From NCBI GenBank assembly GCA_002633005.1, contig NMRA01000179.1, forward strand, positions 515,797 through 579,796: a stretch of 64,000 nt of DNA, read 5' to 3'. Below, piece by piece: positions 23,630 to 35,761 of the stretch. The notes below the pieces were generated by a model. It made no database searches. It was not told the origin of the DNA and was given only the letters and a program-made list of their open reading frames with translations. Each line of letters starts with the position of its first letter. Position 1 is the first letter of the stretch. The DNA comes from Phoronis australis. Lineage: Eukaryota > Phoronida > Phoronidae. Made by a program: the position numbers and the translations under genes.

Positions 23630-24373
23630 CTGCAACGATGAGCAAACGTTGGACTATTTCTTCAGCATAAGTAGGCTTACTGGACAAATATCTCTGTGTA
23701 TAGATATACATGTAGGTGCAAATTATTCCCCCAATTGAAGTGTGATATCGAGATCTTCAGATTGCTTTCTAGTCTACGTGACTGTCGAGCCACAATGTCA
23801 AGCAAACTGTAGATTTTGAGTATACTAATCACTCATGAAGTCGAGTTCAGACTCGATCAATTCTCTTGAATGCTGAGTCATGAAAAGATAAAAGATGATC
23901 GTTCACGTGGAACTTAGTGGCGGTGGATGAAACTTGGGGTCTCTCCCCCCAAAAATTCTCTCTGGATCTACATTGGTGTTATCAGACTGGCGTTAGCTTA
24001 CGTGGCATCAATATAGAAAACACCTCTTGAAAATAGGACTATTAGAACTAAACTGACACAAATACAGCGTTTAGCTTGCTTATATGTTACTTCTGATTTT
24101 CCGGGGACATATGCAGCTGCAGTGGAAATGCCTAGTTTTTTGACACACTTGCATATTTACATCAGCGGGGATGCTCTGCTTACAGCTTAGCGTATGAGGT
24201 GTAATAGGAAGGCGAGTCATATGGGAATCACTGATACTGTTGCTCACAAGAGCCATATTAAAGGAGAATGCCAACCGATTTAGTTAGCCCTTTTTACCGT
24301 CTTAATCGGTCTGTATCCACATCGCCTATTATATGGTCGACCTCACCTTGCCGAGAGGTGTCGCAGAGTGAAT

Positions 24374-24640
24374 GCCGCTATATTACGGTGTATCGTACCC
24401 GCTTGTCCGAACTATGAAGTTGCGAAGAAAGCGGGTATATCGTTTTTTCGACTTCCTCGAGAGCCTGAAATGCTTAGGAAGTGGCTCGCCGGTAGTGAAG
24501 AATGAAAGGTACGCTGTTAATAGCAAAAAAAAGGCCGTGAAACATCTCCGTGTCTGTGGCCGTCATTTCGTCGACAGTGATTTCTCTTACAAATTCCGGC
24601 TTACCAAAAAACTATCCATACGTTCCGTTGTCTGTGCTCA
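24374..24640 (+). pseudogene. Frameshifted THAP-type zinc finger domain
   Basis: Frame 1 from 24374 gives 'RCIVPACPN', then 'GISFFRLP' and 'MLRKWLAGSEE' before a TGA. In a shifted frame the sequence resumes with 'HLRVCGRHFVDSDF'. Together these match the THAP C2CH signature: C-x-V-x-x-C at the start, the F-x-x-P/R-x-x-W middle, and C-x-x-H-F at the end. THAP domains are DNA-binding modules of P-element-like transposases and of host regulators. The frame break means this copy is probably dead unless the genome sequence has an indel error. No transposase catalytic region follows. Confidence 0.75.
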
Positions 24641-25331
24641 CGGCGCCTCGTCTCTTGTGTTTCTTGATCAGTGTATTCGGGTTCGAACTGATATCCTATG
24701 AAACCTAACGATCCGACCCGTGAAGTCTTTGTCGGATGAGCTGTAGACTAAGTCGGGATTGGCTCCGGGCGAGTTGCCATGTGGACTTTTATTATTCTGC
24801 GTTCTGTTTCAAAATGAATTATTCTCATCCTAACCAATGCTTATATGAAACTGAAACAAAGTCTGTCTCATTAGGTACAATTTGTAATTTATTGGAGTGC
24901 TCGTGAGTGCAAATGTTTTGAGAAGCCAGCAATGAATAAACAACTGCGTTACCGGCTTTTGATGCCGGCAACAAAAGCAAATGACTGGGCACCGAGGCCG
25001 CCTTGGTTGTGAGCGCATGCTAATTCAGTGTTGGCTGACAGAAAGCTGTTGCGAAACAATTGCTCGATTTTATACGCTATGGTCACGAGTTAGGGGAATC
25101 TTTATTTAGAAATACAAATACATTATTCAATTCATTGTTACTGTACAAGCTTTGCCCTGACGGTACGTGGAGGCGGAACCCCACTTCGCGGCCCCCGACA
25201 AGTAAGTAGATTTTCAGTTTCGTGGCTAATTCATATAAATAATTACGTGCAAATTATTTTTGCGGCTCACTATTGTAGTCTTTTCGTGACTGGAGGTTTA
25301 GTTTCCAACTCGAGCTGCTTTATGTTCGTGC

Positions 25332-25445
25332 CACTCCCGGCGGCCGCGACGGGCCTCATCGGTTCCAAGCCGCTCAGGGACGGGTGGAGTCAGTCCGGCC
25401 GCGACGCCGGGCCAAGTGATCGGGTTCCGAGCCACTGGCCGGGAT
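25332..25445. repeat. GC-rich duplicated patch
   Basis: Two diverged direct copies begin CGGCCGCGACG and contain CGGTTCCAAGCC or GGGTTCCGAGCC. GC content is far above that of the surrounding intron. Confidence 0.65.
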
Positions 25446-25639
25446 AACAAGCGTTTAGTCACAAGTATAAACAACACAGATCTAGGTTCTCCTGTCTGTA
25501 TTTCACGGAAGAATACTTCGAATTTATCTCCGAACAGACCCCATACTCTTAAGGACCTTTGCAAATTGGCCTGCCGAACTTTGTAGGCTACGGTATATCC
25601 AAATAACAGTAAATCCTAACACCTCCGTCTGTCGTCAGG

Positions 25640-26210
25640 TGTCAGTTAACGCAACCAAACGTGCCGTTATCTAGTAGAACTGATAATGTGAACTGGGTTA
25701 AAGCCCATGTACGTATCGAGGGTAACAAAGTGCTGACAAACTTCCAAAAGAAGGAGCAAGTGCATCTTGTTTTGTACTAAAACCTTACACACCAGTTGCC
25801 TAGGTGCTCCAGAGCAAAGATAAGACGCCGGGTCCACAAAATCTCCGTGGATGCGTTGAAATAGCTCCCCACCTGCAGGCAAACCAAACAACTTTTCCAA
25901 GTCCTACTGAACCAAACAGGTTTAAATAAACTGTTATGTTTAGATAGCCTTGCTATAAGGCCGCTGATCCAGGTTATTACTGGACACTGCAACCTAGCTC
26001 GGCAACGTATCATGACAGGCCACTTGGAAAGTTCATTTTGTTCCAACTGTGGGTTGGAGGTCGAGAATCCTCAACTTCTGGTAGTAACAGATTTGACCTA
26101 CTTACAATAGACACAATGTATAGTACTTGTTGGACACATAACCCGCCTGATAGTTCATACATATTTAATAGTCTTTTTGTCAAACAGGCAGAATGGAATA
26201 TTTTACACAT
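25640..26210 (-). pseudogene. Possible decayed non-LTR retrotransposon C-terminus
   Basis: Overlapping minus-strand frames give 'ISGLIARLSKH' (like the G-H-x-x-L-x-x-H segment after LINE reverse transcriptase), then 'KSCLVCLQVG' and 'ELFQRIHGDF', recalling the C-x-x-C...H...C knuckle. Frames switch at least once, and key residues are lost. This is a by-eye resemblance only. Confidence 0.35.
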
Positions 26211-26396
26211 GAGGAATTCGATGATGTCGTATCCCCATGAGTAATAATCGAATGAAAAGTGTAATGCACCCTGCCTTGGGGCCTACACACGTCTGGTCAC
26301 CTGCACACTCTTCACTCTAGACAATGGTGCACTCGAGCACGCACCATACGGCAATGACGCACAGACTAACTGACAATTAGGTTGAGGTGGAAACAG

Positions 26397-26640
26397 AAAA
26401 TGGCAAAAGTACTTCCGAGTTCGATTTCAAATAGACGCCGACCCTGACCAAGACCTGGCAAAAATAATACAAGAAAAAATCTGTCCTGGCTTTAAAACGG
26501 ACGCTCGAGAATCATCACGTATACCGAGTTGAGCCCATTCGCATCAATTCCATTGTGGAAGCGTCGCTCTTCGACCAACAACAGATGATTTACTCATCGA
26601 GGTTTGTCTCCAAAGCCAAAGTAACCCTAGCTCATTACTA
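26397..26640 (+). pseudogene. Coding-like relic, identity unknown
   Basis: A frame around 26397 reads 'YFRVRFQIDADPDQDL', and a shifted frame from about 26480 reads 'HHVYRVEPIRINSIVEASL' to a stop at about 26640. The composition looks protein-like, but I do not recognise a family, and the frame shift between the two parts suggests decay. A retroelement ORF is a reasonable guess. Confidence 0.3.
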
Positions 26641-27300
26641 AGAACCTAACCTCAAGGCGACATGTGTTGTTGTGGTGGAATAATATCAGTTTAAGGAGTG
26701 AGGTGCAGTGCTTTTTGAATTTAATCAGAGGCAAGCGTTGACACTGTAAAGTAGTTTAGCATGTGCACAGACAATTTTTTGCAGAGTCCCTAAAGAAGGC
26801 GCATGCATTTTGAACAACACGCATCAATACACTGGTACTAGCAGATTCATATTCATATTGTAGCTGGTGTATATCAAAACTTTGATTCATGAATTTTGAC
26901 TTGAACGACTCACGTAACATTGTTTTGATTACTGAAGCATGTTACTGATTCCAGGTTTTTCTAAAAATGGAACATGGCAACAACACATAGCAATATACGA
27001 TGTTTTCGGAATGGGAAAACGAAAAGGTTGCTTCTAACAAAACAGTGTGCAGAACACACCCCACCTTGGCCAAGAAGACTAGTGGAGACGACCTAGGTCA
27101 TACATGTAAGAGTATACATGCAAGTGGACAAAATATGTTAAATGTGCTAAGTTAATGGCGCTCAAAGGCAAGTAAGTTCTAGAATGATACCGTAGCCACT
27201 ACATTGCTTATGAGTACAACAACGGAATTGTAATTGAAACAATGCAAATTCACTTACAGCTGACCTGTAATGCAGTTTTAGAAGCTTAATTTATACTCAC

Positions 27301-27490
27301 TGCTGTAAAATGTCTGCACACGCAGCTAAATCATCTTCATTACTAAAAGTCGCTAAGTGTCCATTGTAAAAGGCTTGGCACTTCTCTTGGGCGAGTGTCC
27401 TGTTCAGACGTTCGCTTCGGTAAACGCTGTAACACGAACGTCCATCCCGGGATGCAATCATAGTTTGCGAACACTTCGGTAGGTAAGCTT
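27301..27490 (-). CDS. Exon: C-type lectin domain 2, N-terminal half
   Basis: 190-base exon, phase 1 in and phase 2 out. Read in phase 1 it gives 'AYLPKC', 'DGRSCYSVYRSE', then 'LAQEKCQAFYNGHLATFS' and 'ACADILQ', a typical CTLD start (C...C-Y, then C-x-x-x-x-G-x-L-A-x-F/I). A second frame happens to read 'DCIPGW', which mimics a CTLD opening, but it does not connect; the phase-1 frame is open throughout. Its first residues parallel 'SFLPKAC' of CTLD1 (41702-41885). The acceptor is ttctatggtggacag and the donor is GTGAGT. Confidence 0.9.
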
Positions 27491-27639
27491 CTGTCCACCA
27501 TAGAAGAGGAAGAAATAAGACATACCAAACGAAGCACGGACATCAATTATAGTTTGGTTTTCTCAGAGCAACTATCGAAACATGTCTGCAATATCAATAA
27601 TTTCTCATTTCATGAGCTTGATGGCACTATGATATAAAT

Positions 27640-27872
27640 CGTATGATTTGGGAAAATGCTATGCCAAATCCCTTAAAGCCAAACTTCAATGGAATCGTGT
27701 TACTTTAGATGTATTGAGTTTACCAGAGAAAAGCCATAGTAAAATAAGAAAACACGAGTTCAATCACGCGAATGTAAGCCCGTCAGATGATAGGTGAATC
27801 CGCGAGATCCCAGCACAAACAACAACAAAAAAGGATACCAGTTGTACTAAATATGGGTCTGAATAGAACACC
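27640..27872 (-). repeat. Dispersed repeat, copy 1 of 2
   Basis: Reverse complement shares GTTCTATTCAGACCC, TTTGTGCTGGGATCTCGCGG, CTCAATACATCTAAA and TTGAAGTTNGGCTTTAAG, in that order, with 38935-39172. Confidence 0.85.
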
Positions 27873-28489
27873 ATTGCGTGCGGTTGTTATTCGCAGCAGC
27901 TTGAATTAAAAGGCGATTCTCGCGGTGACGTAGACAAATCAAACCAATAGGTCTAACAGATCGTTACATTTGTCAATTTATGGCACTAGTTAGCTCAGAG
28001 CGATGATCTTAATATACTGTAGGAACCAAATTTACAAGTGTTACCGCAGAAGATATGCTTTAAGGCTTCATATGCATCTTCTATTTAGTTCGTATTTAAC
28101 CCAATGAAAGTGATGGTTGTCCTTTCTCCCCAACTTCCGGTTGGCCCAGCTTCAAAGTAGTTTTTGACTAATTAAACAGTTTTATACTTATCCTACCCTC
28201 CCTACCCTTGTTGAACAGAATTTGCTAATGGTTCTTTTTGTTGTTACATTGAGTTCTGATACGTTATGCAAGAACATAGTCGCTAACGACCAGAAAAAAC
28301 GTATTCGAGCACCGGTCACCGAGGATTGACTCTCTCTATCCCGGTCACGGCTCTCCGGACACTGGACACAAACTGAGCTACAAAGGCACAAACTGAGCCA
28401 CAACACCACGTTCCTTACCATACATGTATCTCTATTATCTTTCCGCCTGGTCTACTCACGCTGCATGTCCGGAACCCGCATTGTCAGGT

Positions 28490-28640
28490 TATTATAACCT
28501 ATTTGGTTGTTTTTGTACACATTTGGTACTTTATATGGCATTTTCTCAATTGCAGGTTGTACCCGTTTGGTACTTAGTATCAAATTTGCCGTTTTGTTCG
28601 ACCCTGTTGGTATTATTTACCCATTTGGTATTACTTATTA
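28490..28640 (+). repeat. Diverged short tandem array, 20-22 base period
   Basis: About seven units, each opening near A-C-C/A-x-A/G-TTTGGTA (for example ACACATTTGGTACTT and ACCCATTTGGTATTA). Confidence 0.6.
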
Positions 28641-30828
28641 ACAGGTTTCCCCTCGCATTGGCTACCTGTGCTCGAAGTTTACTCGTCATATGGGGCACTT
28701 CAGTTTTTCGTTGCTCAACTCGCCAAACGCGACCTTATTTTACGAGAATGGCGTATCCAGGCTTACAAAACGGATCAACTTACACTCAGTGACAGAACGG
28801 CAAAAAAAACAAGTCCTACGAAAATCGCACAGCAGCCGTCAACTTTTGTCGCTATCTGTCGATCTTGTTTATCCACAGGCGTTCGAAAAATAACACGCTC
28901 GAACAGTGTCTGGCATACAGCGAGTGAGCTTCGGTAAGTGAGATTTGCTCGGCTGTGGTTTCCTCCTCTGCTTTTCCTGACGATAAAAGAACCTGCGGGG
29001 CACGGTTTAAGGAGAAGGATTGTATCAAAAACTTACGGCTAACAAGGTTCCTGGAGACAAAAATAAAGACAGCGGAGGGAATAGTAGTAGTAGCCGGAGG
29101 AAGTGGTGGCGATAGGAAGAAGGGGAGACAATAATGACTACAGTGGGTAAGTAAAGGCTATATAGACGATCAGGAGCTAGTGGTGATCGCCGGGGGACAA
29201 AACAGTTCTAACAAGAAGAAAATGGCGGCAGCGAGAAAATGGTGGCGAGCCGAGGGCAAATGATATGTGCCCTCACTAATCTTGCATTTACCTTCCTAGA
29301 AGCACAACATATTCATTTTATTTGTTCGTAACCCTCTCGCCCACCTCACTTTCGGGACGTAGTTTGCAGAGAACCCCCAGCTACGTCGCGGCAGTATGCG
29401 GTTGTATCATAATGGATCGTGAACTGATATAACGTGCATCGACGAAACTTCAACATTCAGCCCAAAGTTGACAATGAAAAAATACAATAAATCTAGTTTT
29501 AGCCTACCTTCAGAAAATAATCGTATCTACATGTATTGTTTAGTAGTGAACATCCTGTTTGTAATTATCGTACAGTGGACGTGCAACAGCGTGCCAACAG
29601 CAGATAAGTTGCGATTGCTAGTCACGCCAAGACTAGGACTGGCGCAGTCATGAGCAGACTATTAAAACGGGGCCGAGTTGCATAGACAAAACGATCCATA
29701 GTAAAGCCGCTTCTGCGACAATTCTAAACAAACGCTGTATGCCACCATGACTGATGACAACGTTTTGAATACAACGGGATGATACATGTAGGCATTCTTG
29801 CGTTCTAAGAAGTTAATGAATAAATAACGCTACACGTACATTAAAAGTCCCCAGTTTCTCAATGCAACAGTCGCTTTTCTTTGCTGTTTTTGTCGTGACC
29901 TACTAGACCTGGACCGCTGACAGATGGCAGCCTAAGCGCATCATAGTGGGCCGCATAACAAGCGACACCTATCGTATGTCCACGAAACTAAATTTTGGCG
30001 ACCTCAAATCCGAAATGGCTAGCTGAGATATTGCTCAACTTGCCAATTCCGAGTTGGGCGTATTCGTAACGTCGGAAGCTCAGTAACTAAACTGTGCCAC
30101 ATGGTATTCGATATCCAATAACACATAGGGTAAATATTTGATATATATTGTATATGCATTTTAGGTGAAAGCATCTGGTATTGTACCTCTTATCAAATAT
30201 AGAACAGTGACCCTGACATTCCCAATACAACCTGAAATACATCTTATCATTGTGTTGTTTTATTTGTCCTTAATAAAGTCCATTTTTGAAGAATTGTAGT
30301 ATCTATTTGTTAAACTGTTTTGAACTCATAAGCGTAAGATCCCACTTAAATACATATGTAGTGTAGAAACGTAGGCAGCAAAATCAAATTACGAGTAAGA
30401 ATCATGGACGACGCAGGTAAATTATCCACTTATTTTATAAACTTTACAAATGGATTTCTCCTTTGTTGTTTCAGCACATGAACAAAAGTACTAAGCACAT
30501 TAAATGCGTAATAAAACATTATTACGAGGAAACAAAATTGTCCAAGTTTTTAAGAGAAAAAAGCTGAACAAAATCAGTAGTTATATTTATTTGCTATCCA
30601 TAACCTAGTCAATAAATAGGTCACACTAGGGATATCTAATGATGTGCTATGATATATTTTCTAAAATACTTTATTAGATGAGAACTTAAAATTTTTACTG
30701 GTATGTAAATATTTAGCCATGTGCAGGTATGGATAACTTGTACCGTAAGTGCCAAGTGTTCTTTGTTACGCTGCCCCTTTACAGGTTAAAAGGCTTATAA
30801 ACCTCATGCAGGGAAAACAAATACTTAC

Positions 30829-31125
30829 CTCCTGGCAGGCAAACGTATTTCACTTCCAGGGACGCGTTCAAGCTTATACAGTTGCTATTAAATTTCGACG
30901 CGTCCACGTAGACGTTGCAGTACGTGTTGTTGTTGCATTCGTCCATAAGCTCCCGTGTGACATTGGAATAACACGTGGTGGAATTCATACCGCATGAGGA
31001 AGTTTCATTTGAGTACCCGTATCTAGCTGATAATACCTTGATGATTTTATCGATGGCCGCCGCGGGATATTGAGAGCAGGATATTTGCAATACGTCTCCA
31101 TCACAAGCCCGTACTGGGGGTGGAC
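30829..31125 (-). CDS. Exon: SUEL (galactose-binding lectin-like) domain 2
   Basis: 297-base phase 1-1 exon, about 99 residues. 'RACDGDVLQISC' is the classical opening, 'SARYGYSN' sits at the Y-G-R site with Tyr in place of Arg, 'DECNNNTYCNVYV' is the central element and 'LEVKYVC' the closing strand. The acceptor is tgtcctcag and the donor is GTAAGTA. Gly is formed at the codon shared with the sushi exon at 31717. Confidence 0.93.
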
Positions 31126-31716
31126 CTGAGGACATAAGGCGATTCTATGTTTCGTGACTCGAACTTACAACAGATAACTGAGCTGAATAAAAAATTTGTT
31201 ATCTTTTATTGGTTTATTAAAATCAGTCGGGTCAGTGGGCAACTTCCAAGACCTTGTGCCACGCCAGTGCGCTGATAGCTCTGGGACCTGTTTCTCGTAT
31301 TCTGTCGGGTTTAGTTTTTTCTTAAATATCAGACTATGGAAAGCTCAGCCTCTTTCATAAAAAAATCCAGAAAACCTGTCAAATCAGAGAAATGCTCGAC
31401 TGAACAGATACATGTAACATATAAACGTTAGAAGGATTACTGCGTAACCACTCATTATGTTTGGAAAAGGCCTAATGATGTGAACCTACCACATAATATA
31501 AACAGATTAAAATAATTATTTCACGCATCCAGTTAGAATTTTGATCACCGTTTTCAAAATCAGCCTCACTATTACCTAACACCACTACACTAATATGTAT
31601 AGCTGGCGTCATGATTTTGAGAACTGCAGCATTCTATCATACTTCACGGTTATCAAAACCTGGCATCCGCTATCGTTTGCCGAAGCGTGAAATCCGAGAA
31701 AATAAAGAAGACATAC
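31126..31716. other. Intron; nothing recognised
   Basis: 591 bases between sushi and SUEL 2 with no coding or repeat signal. Confidence 0.6.
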
Positions 31717-31905
31717 CAACACATTTCGGCAGAGTTGACCATTTTCCAGTAATTTCGCATTTGCCCGTAGGCATTCCGACCAATCTGTAGCCTGGATTAC
31801 ATTGGATTTCAACACGACCGCGGTAACCTGTGTTCGCTGCAGACATCGAAAACCCGAATTCTATATCAGGCGGAGAACATGCCAAATGTTCAGGCAAAAT
31901 GACAG
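31717..31905 (-). CDS. Exon: sushi/CCP domain, class A
   Basis: 189-base phase 1-1 exon, identical in length to the class A exon at 47770. 'LACSPPD', 'IQCNPGYRL', 'KCEITGKWS' and 'LPKC' provide the four cysteines. 'CNPG' and 'CEITG-x-WS-x-LP' are shared with 47770, supporting cassette duplication. The acceptor is ttatttttcag and the donor is GTATGT. Its first codon is shared with CTLD1 across a 7.6-kb intron (Ala). Confidence 0.93.
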
Positions 31906-32039
31906 CTGAAAAATAACGAACTATACATTTAGTAAATTATCTCCGGTGCATTACGAGCCAAACTGTGACAGCTGTAAGTCTAGTTGTTTGAGAGTTATTA
32001 AGACCTAGAGCAGGTGGGGAAATAAAAAAAAATAATAGG

Positions 32040-32095
32040 AAAAAAGATTAAAAAATCGAGAATAACAAGACTGTGCTGGTGCGCACAGAGTTACA
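32040..32095 (+). repeat. Solitary unit related to the 62-base tandem array
   Basis: AAAAAGATTAAAAAATCGAG then AATAACAAGACTGTG matches the array unit at 35762-36180, on the other side of the LINE. Confidence 0.7.
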
Positions 32096-32429
32096 ACAAG
32101 TTTATTGCCAGAAAGTAACAATAATGTCTCTTCGCGAGTCAGACATTTTTGGAAATTTACAAACTTTCCGGTGGCTTCTGCAACATAGCGGAAATATACA
32201 AAGAAATATATTTTGGATGATGCTGTATCACAGATGTTTAACTGTTGTCACAGTAGACTAAAAAAGATTGTTTAAAAATTATACATGCTCAATGAAATCA
32301 GATATCCTTTGTATTATTTGACCCTTTCCGATGCATTATGAGCTCTAGTAGTGGATTTAACGTAAATTCCGTGGAAAGAGTGGACAATGCTTAGAATCAC
32401 CGTAGTCTAAAACGTTGAATGAAAAGGTC

Positions 32430-32615
32430 AATTTTCAGAAGAAAATGCACTTAATGACCTCATAGTTGCACCAAATGACATGGTGATTTGGAATTGGAAC
32501 TCAATTACACATTACACGTACCAAAACATATATAAATATGAAGTGTCTAGTTTAAAATTTATGTTTGCATTCAATGACGTTTGGTCTATTTTATCTAATT
32601 GGATGACCTGTTTTT
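32430..32615 (+). repeat. Direct repeat 1 flanking the LINE
   Basis: Shares GGAACTC(A/T)ATTAC, GTACCAA, ATATG and TCTAATTGGATGACC-type blocks in order with 35370-35548, about 2.9 kb away. Too long and diverged to be a target-site duplication. Confidence 0.75.
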
Positions 32616-32679
32616 TAAAAAAGTAGACTAAGCGCATTTGATTGGCAGGTGAGGAGGGTAGTGGATACCTGCAGGAATA

Positions 32680-35290
32680 AAAACAAGACCTGTCAAAGGG
32701 CGAATGATCCCAAGAGGGACAACGGCCATCCACATAACCCCAATGCCTTGTGGGTGAAGTTGGAGAGCCTAAAGGCTACAGGAAGGACACTTCGAATGAA
32801 AAACCCGTTGACAACACGCCTAGCCAGCACGTCAGTGGTAGGCTAACAACCCAACAATGATGAAAAAGAAAGAAGGAGGCCGTAAAGCCCATGGCCAAAA
32901 CGGGCAAGTTCAAGAGAAAGACTGTTCCAACCCAGACACTAGTCAGCATGACGCTGCACAGCCAAATCCATCTGGAACTTTTACAGCCGACAGGGAGAAG
33001 AACATAGTTTCAAACATCAACATACACTGTAGCTATATACAACACGAGAACATTAAGAACAGATACTGACATCCAAAACATACTTAAAGAACTAGAAAAT
33101 GTAAAATGGAACATCATTGGTCTCTGCGAAACCAAAAGATCAGGACATGGATTGATGGAAATTCCTGGGGGCATGTGGATGTACGAAATCGGAAAAACAA
33201 AAGAAACACCCAAAGCCAAAGGCATCGCACTTCTGATACAAAAAAGTTCAAAGACTATATTGAAAGTTTCGAGAAACAGAAAAGAGAGAACAATTTCATG
33301 CAAAGTAAAAATGCAGAAGAAACCACTCCAAATTATACATTTCTATGCACCAACATCGGAATATGAAGAGCAAGAGGTTGAACAATTCTTCGAGTCCCTA
33401 GAAAAGGCAATAGACCGAAAAGCATGCTCATATACCATCATAACTGGCGATTTCAATGCAAAATATGGCGTCAAAAATAAAGAAGAAAACATCAGAAGAG
33501 TAGGATTATTTGGAACGGGAGAAAGAAATCAGAGAGGAGAACTACTTATAATCTTCATCGAAGAACACCATCTGTGCATCACCAACTCATTCTTCAAGAA
33601 ACCTAAGAACAGATGTCGGACCTGGGAAAGCCCAAATGGCCAAACAAGAAATCAAATTGGTTTTATTTTAACAACAGATAAAAACATCGTCGTGAACTGT
33701 TAAGTGTGAAATTTTAGCATTGGAAGTGACCACAGAATGGTTAGAGCAAAAAGAGCAAAAATAAGAACCAACAAAAGACTACTTAAAGGCTTAAAAGAAT
33801 GTAAAGACTGAAACCATTCAAGACAAACACAGAACACATGGAACAATGCAAAGAGGAATTTAAACTGGTACTAAAAACAGATTTCAAGCCTTAGAAGAAG
33901 AGACTCTATCAATAGAAACTTTTAACAAAATCCTAACAGAAGAAATCAAGATCCTACATGAGAAAAAGGGAAAGACAGACACAAGTATATCACTAGAAGA
34001 CACTAAAATTCAACAGATGGACACAAAAAGAAAAGAACTGTACAAAACCGACAAAAAGACAGAAAGAGAAAGAACAGAATACAGTGAACTTAACAAAACA
34101 GTGAAAAAATGACGTGAAATAGCGCCCGACGAAAAAAAAGATGCTAATGGACACAATTGAAGAAGGAAAAGGACTAAAAGAAATCTACAAGTGAGGAAAT
34201 AAAAAGAAGGCAACAAAAATGCGAAACTCTAACGGAGAAATAACAAACAACAGAGAAGAAAAACTCAAAATATGTGCCGATTTCTACAAAATTTTATGTG
34301 AGAAAACCATGAATCCACCGGAAAAGATAGGAACCAGGAATATAGACACAGAACAACTACAACCAGTACCTTTCACTGAGTAGGAAGTAGAACATAATCT
34401 CAGAAGGATGATGAAAAGAAAAGCACCAGGAAATGATGATATTACAAGCGATGTAATTTCGGCAGGAGGACAAGAAACAATCAAATACTCTACAAAAGCA
34501 TTCAATGTAAATCTAAGGACCCAAAACATTCCAGAATTCTGGAAAGAAGCAAAATCTATAATATTATTTAAAAAAGGAGATCGAAGTGACATAAAGAACT
34601 ATAGGCCCATAAGTTTATTAGCCCATACATGCTGCACAAACTGATCACAAGGCTATTACAAAGTAGAATGGAGAAACAACTGGATAGAAAATCAACCCCG
34701 AGAACAAGCAGGGTTTAGAAAGAGCTACTCAACAATAGATATCTGAAAGTCCTTGAACAAACAATTGTAAAATGTAACGAATTTAACCTGCCACTGTGTG
34801 TTTTTTCTTAGACTATGAACACTTTGACATCATTGAAGCCCTAAAAAATGTCAACATATGTGAAACATACATTATTTTGCTTGTACTACATGTACATGAC
34901 ACTACATAATGATATCTCGCGGATTTTTGCGTGATCTGTGTATGTAAAACTGCTGCAAAATATATATACAGATGCCACCGCCAGAGTACACATCGGCAAC
35001 CACATTTCTCAAAGATTCAACATAGAGAGAGGAGTTACACAGGGAGACCCAAATTCACCTAAGCTGTTTACACTGACAATGGGAGAAATCTTCAAATCGT
35101 CAGACCTTCATAGGAGAGTAAACATAGACGGAGAACATCTAACAGACCTAAGATTTGCAGATGATGTTGCTTTGTGCACAGAAAACATAATACAAATAGA
35201 AACAAATTCAAATTTACTGAATGAAGAAAGCAACAATGTGGGATTAAAGATACGCAAGGACAAGATGAAGTACATGACAAGTCCGTGAAA
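32680..35290 (+). mobile_element. Broken RTE-like non-LTR retrotransposon
   Basis: The endonuclease part (about 33060-33750) shows AP-endonuclease motifs in order: 'IIGLCETK', 'HFYAP', 'TGDFNA', 'RTWESPNGQTRNQI' and 'SDHRMV'. The RT part shows 'KKGDRSDIKNYRPISLL' (34570-34620), 'GVTQGDPNSPKLF' (35030-35070) and the catalytic 'FADD' box (about 35155-35170). 'NQI', 'GVTQGD-x-x-SPKLF' and 'LRFADD' resemble the RTE clade. Internal stops (for example 33701 and 34381), frame changes and a disrupted palm between 34640 and 34930 make it inactive. It lies antisense to the lectin gene inside an intron. Confidence 0.9.
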
Positions 35291-35369
35291 AGTGTAGTTA
35301 ATGGTGGCAAAAACAGTCGTCAAACTTTTGACACATCTGAGTACGTGTTGAATGAATACGTGTAGCTCA

Positions 35370-35548
35370 AATTTTCTGAAGGAAATGCCTTTAATCAACC
35401 CCTTGGTTTCACCAAACGAACTGAAACTTCAGAACTGGAACTCTATTACAAGTACCAACCAGATATGTGAATTTGACGTGTCTATAGATCAAAATCTTTC
35501 TTTGCACTCAGAGACTTTTGACGTATTTAATCAAATTGGATGACCCCA
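35370..35548 (+). repeat. Direct repeat 2 flanking the LINE
   Basis: Partner of 32430-32615. It begins just after the RT reading frame, so this block may be the LINE 3' untranslated region, with the upstream copy being an older truncated insertion. Confidence 0.7.
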
Positions 35549-35761
35549 TTAATTAGGAAAGGTTTGCTATTGATTAACGTATAAACTTACACCTGAAATT
35601 AAAAAGAATTCCTTGAAAATGTACTAGAAGAAACTACACTTCGAAAATTAGAAGAACTTTGCTCCTATTGATCAATTCAGATGCATTATATGTCAAAAAT
35701 ATATTTTATACAATAAAAGATCGCTCAAACGTAATAATTGGGTTGAAAGTTAAGTCTTTTA

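Larger units (their letters stand above)
23630..27300. other. Intron inside CTLD2; decayed transposon pieces
   Basis: Carries a frameshifted THAP domain (24374-24640), a GC-rich duplicated patch (25332-25445), a possible LINE tail (25640-26210) and a coding-like relic (26397-26640). The rest shows no recognised features. Confidence 0.6.
27491..30828. other. Intron with dispersed and short tandem repeats
   Basis: Contains a minus-strand copy of a 235-base dispersed repeat (27640-27872) and a diverged array with about 21-base period (28490-28640). A G/A-rich stretch (29040-29250) is low complexity. No exon seen. Confidence 0.55.

Noticed and set aside
27301-27490. Frame shift in CTLD2 between 'DCIPGW' and 'GRSCYSV'
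   Set aside because: 'DCIPGW' lies in a different frame and looked like a CTLD start, but reading the exon in phase 1, as its neighbours require, gives one open frame with its own upstream cysteine ('LPKC'). No break is needed.
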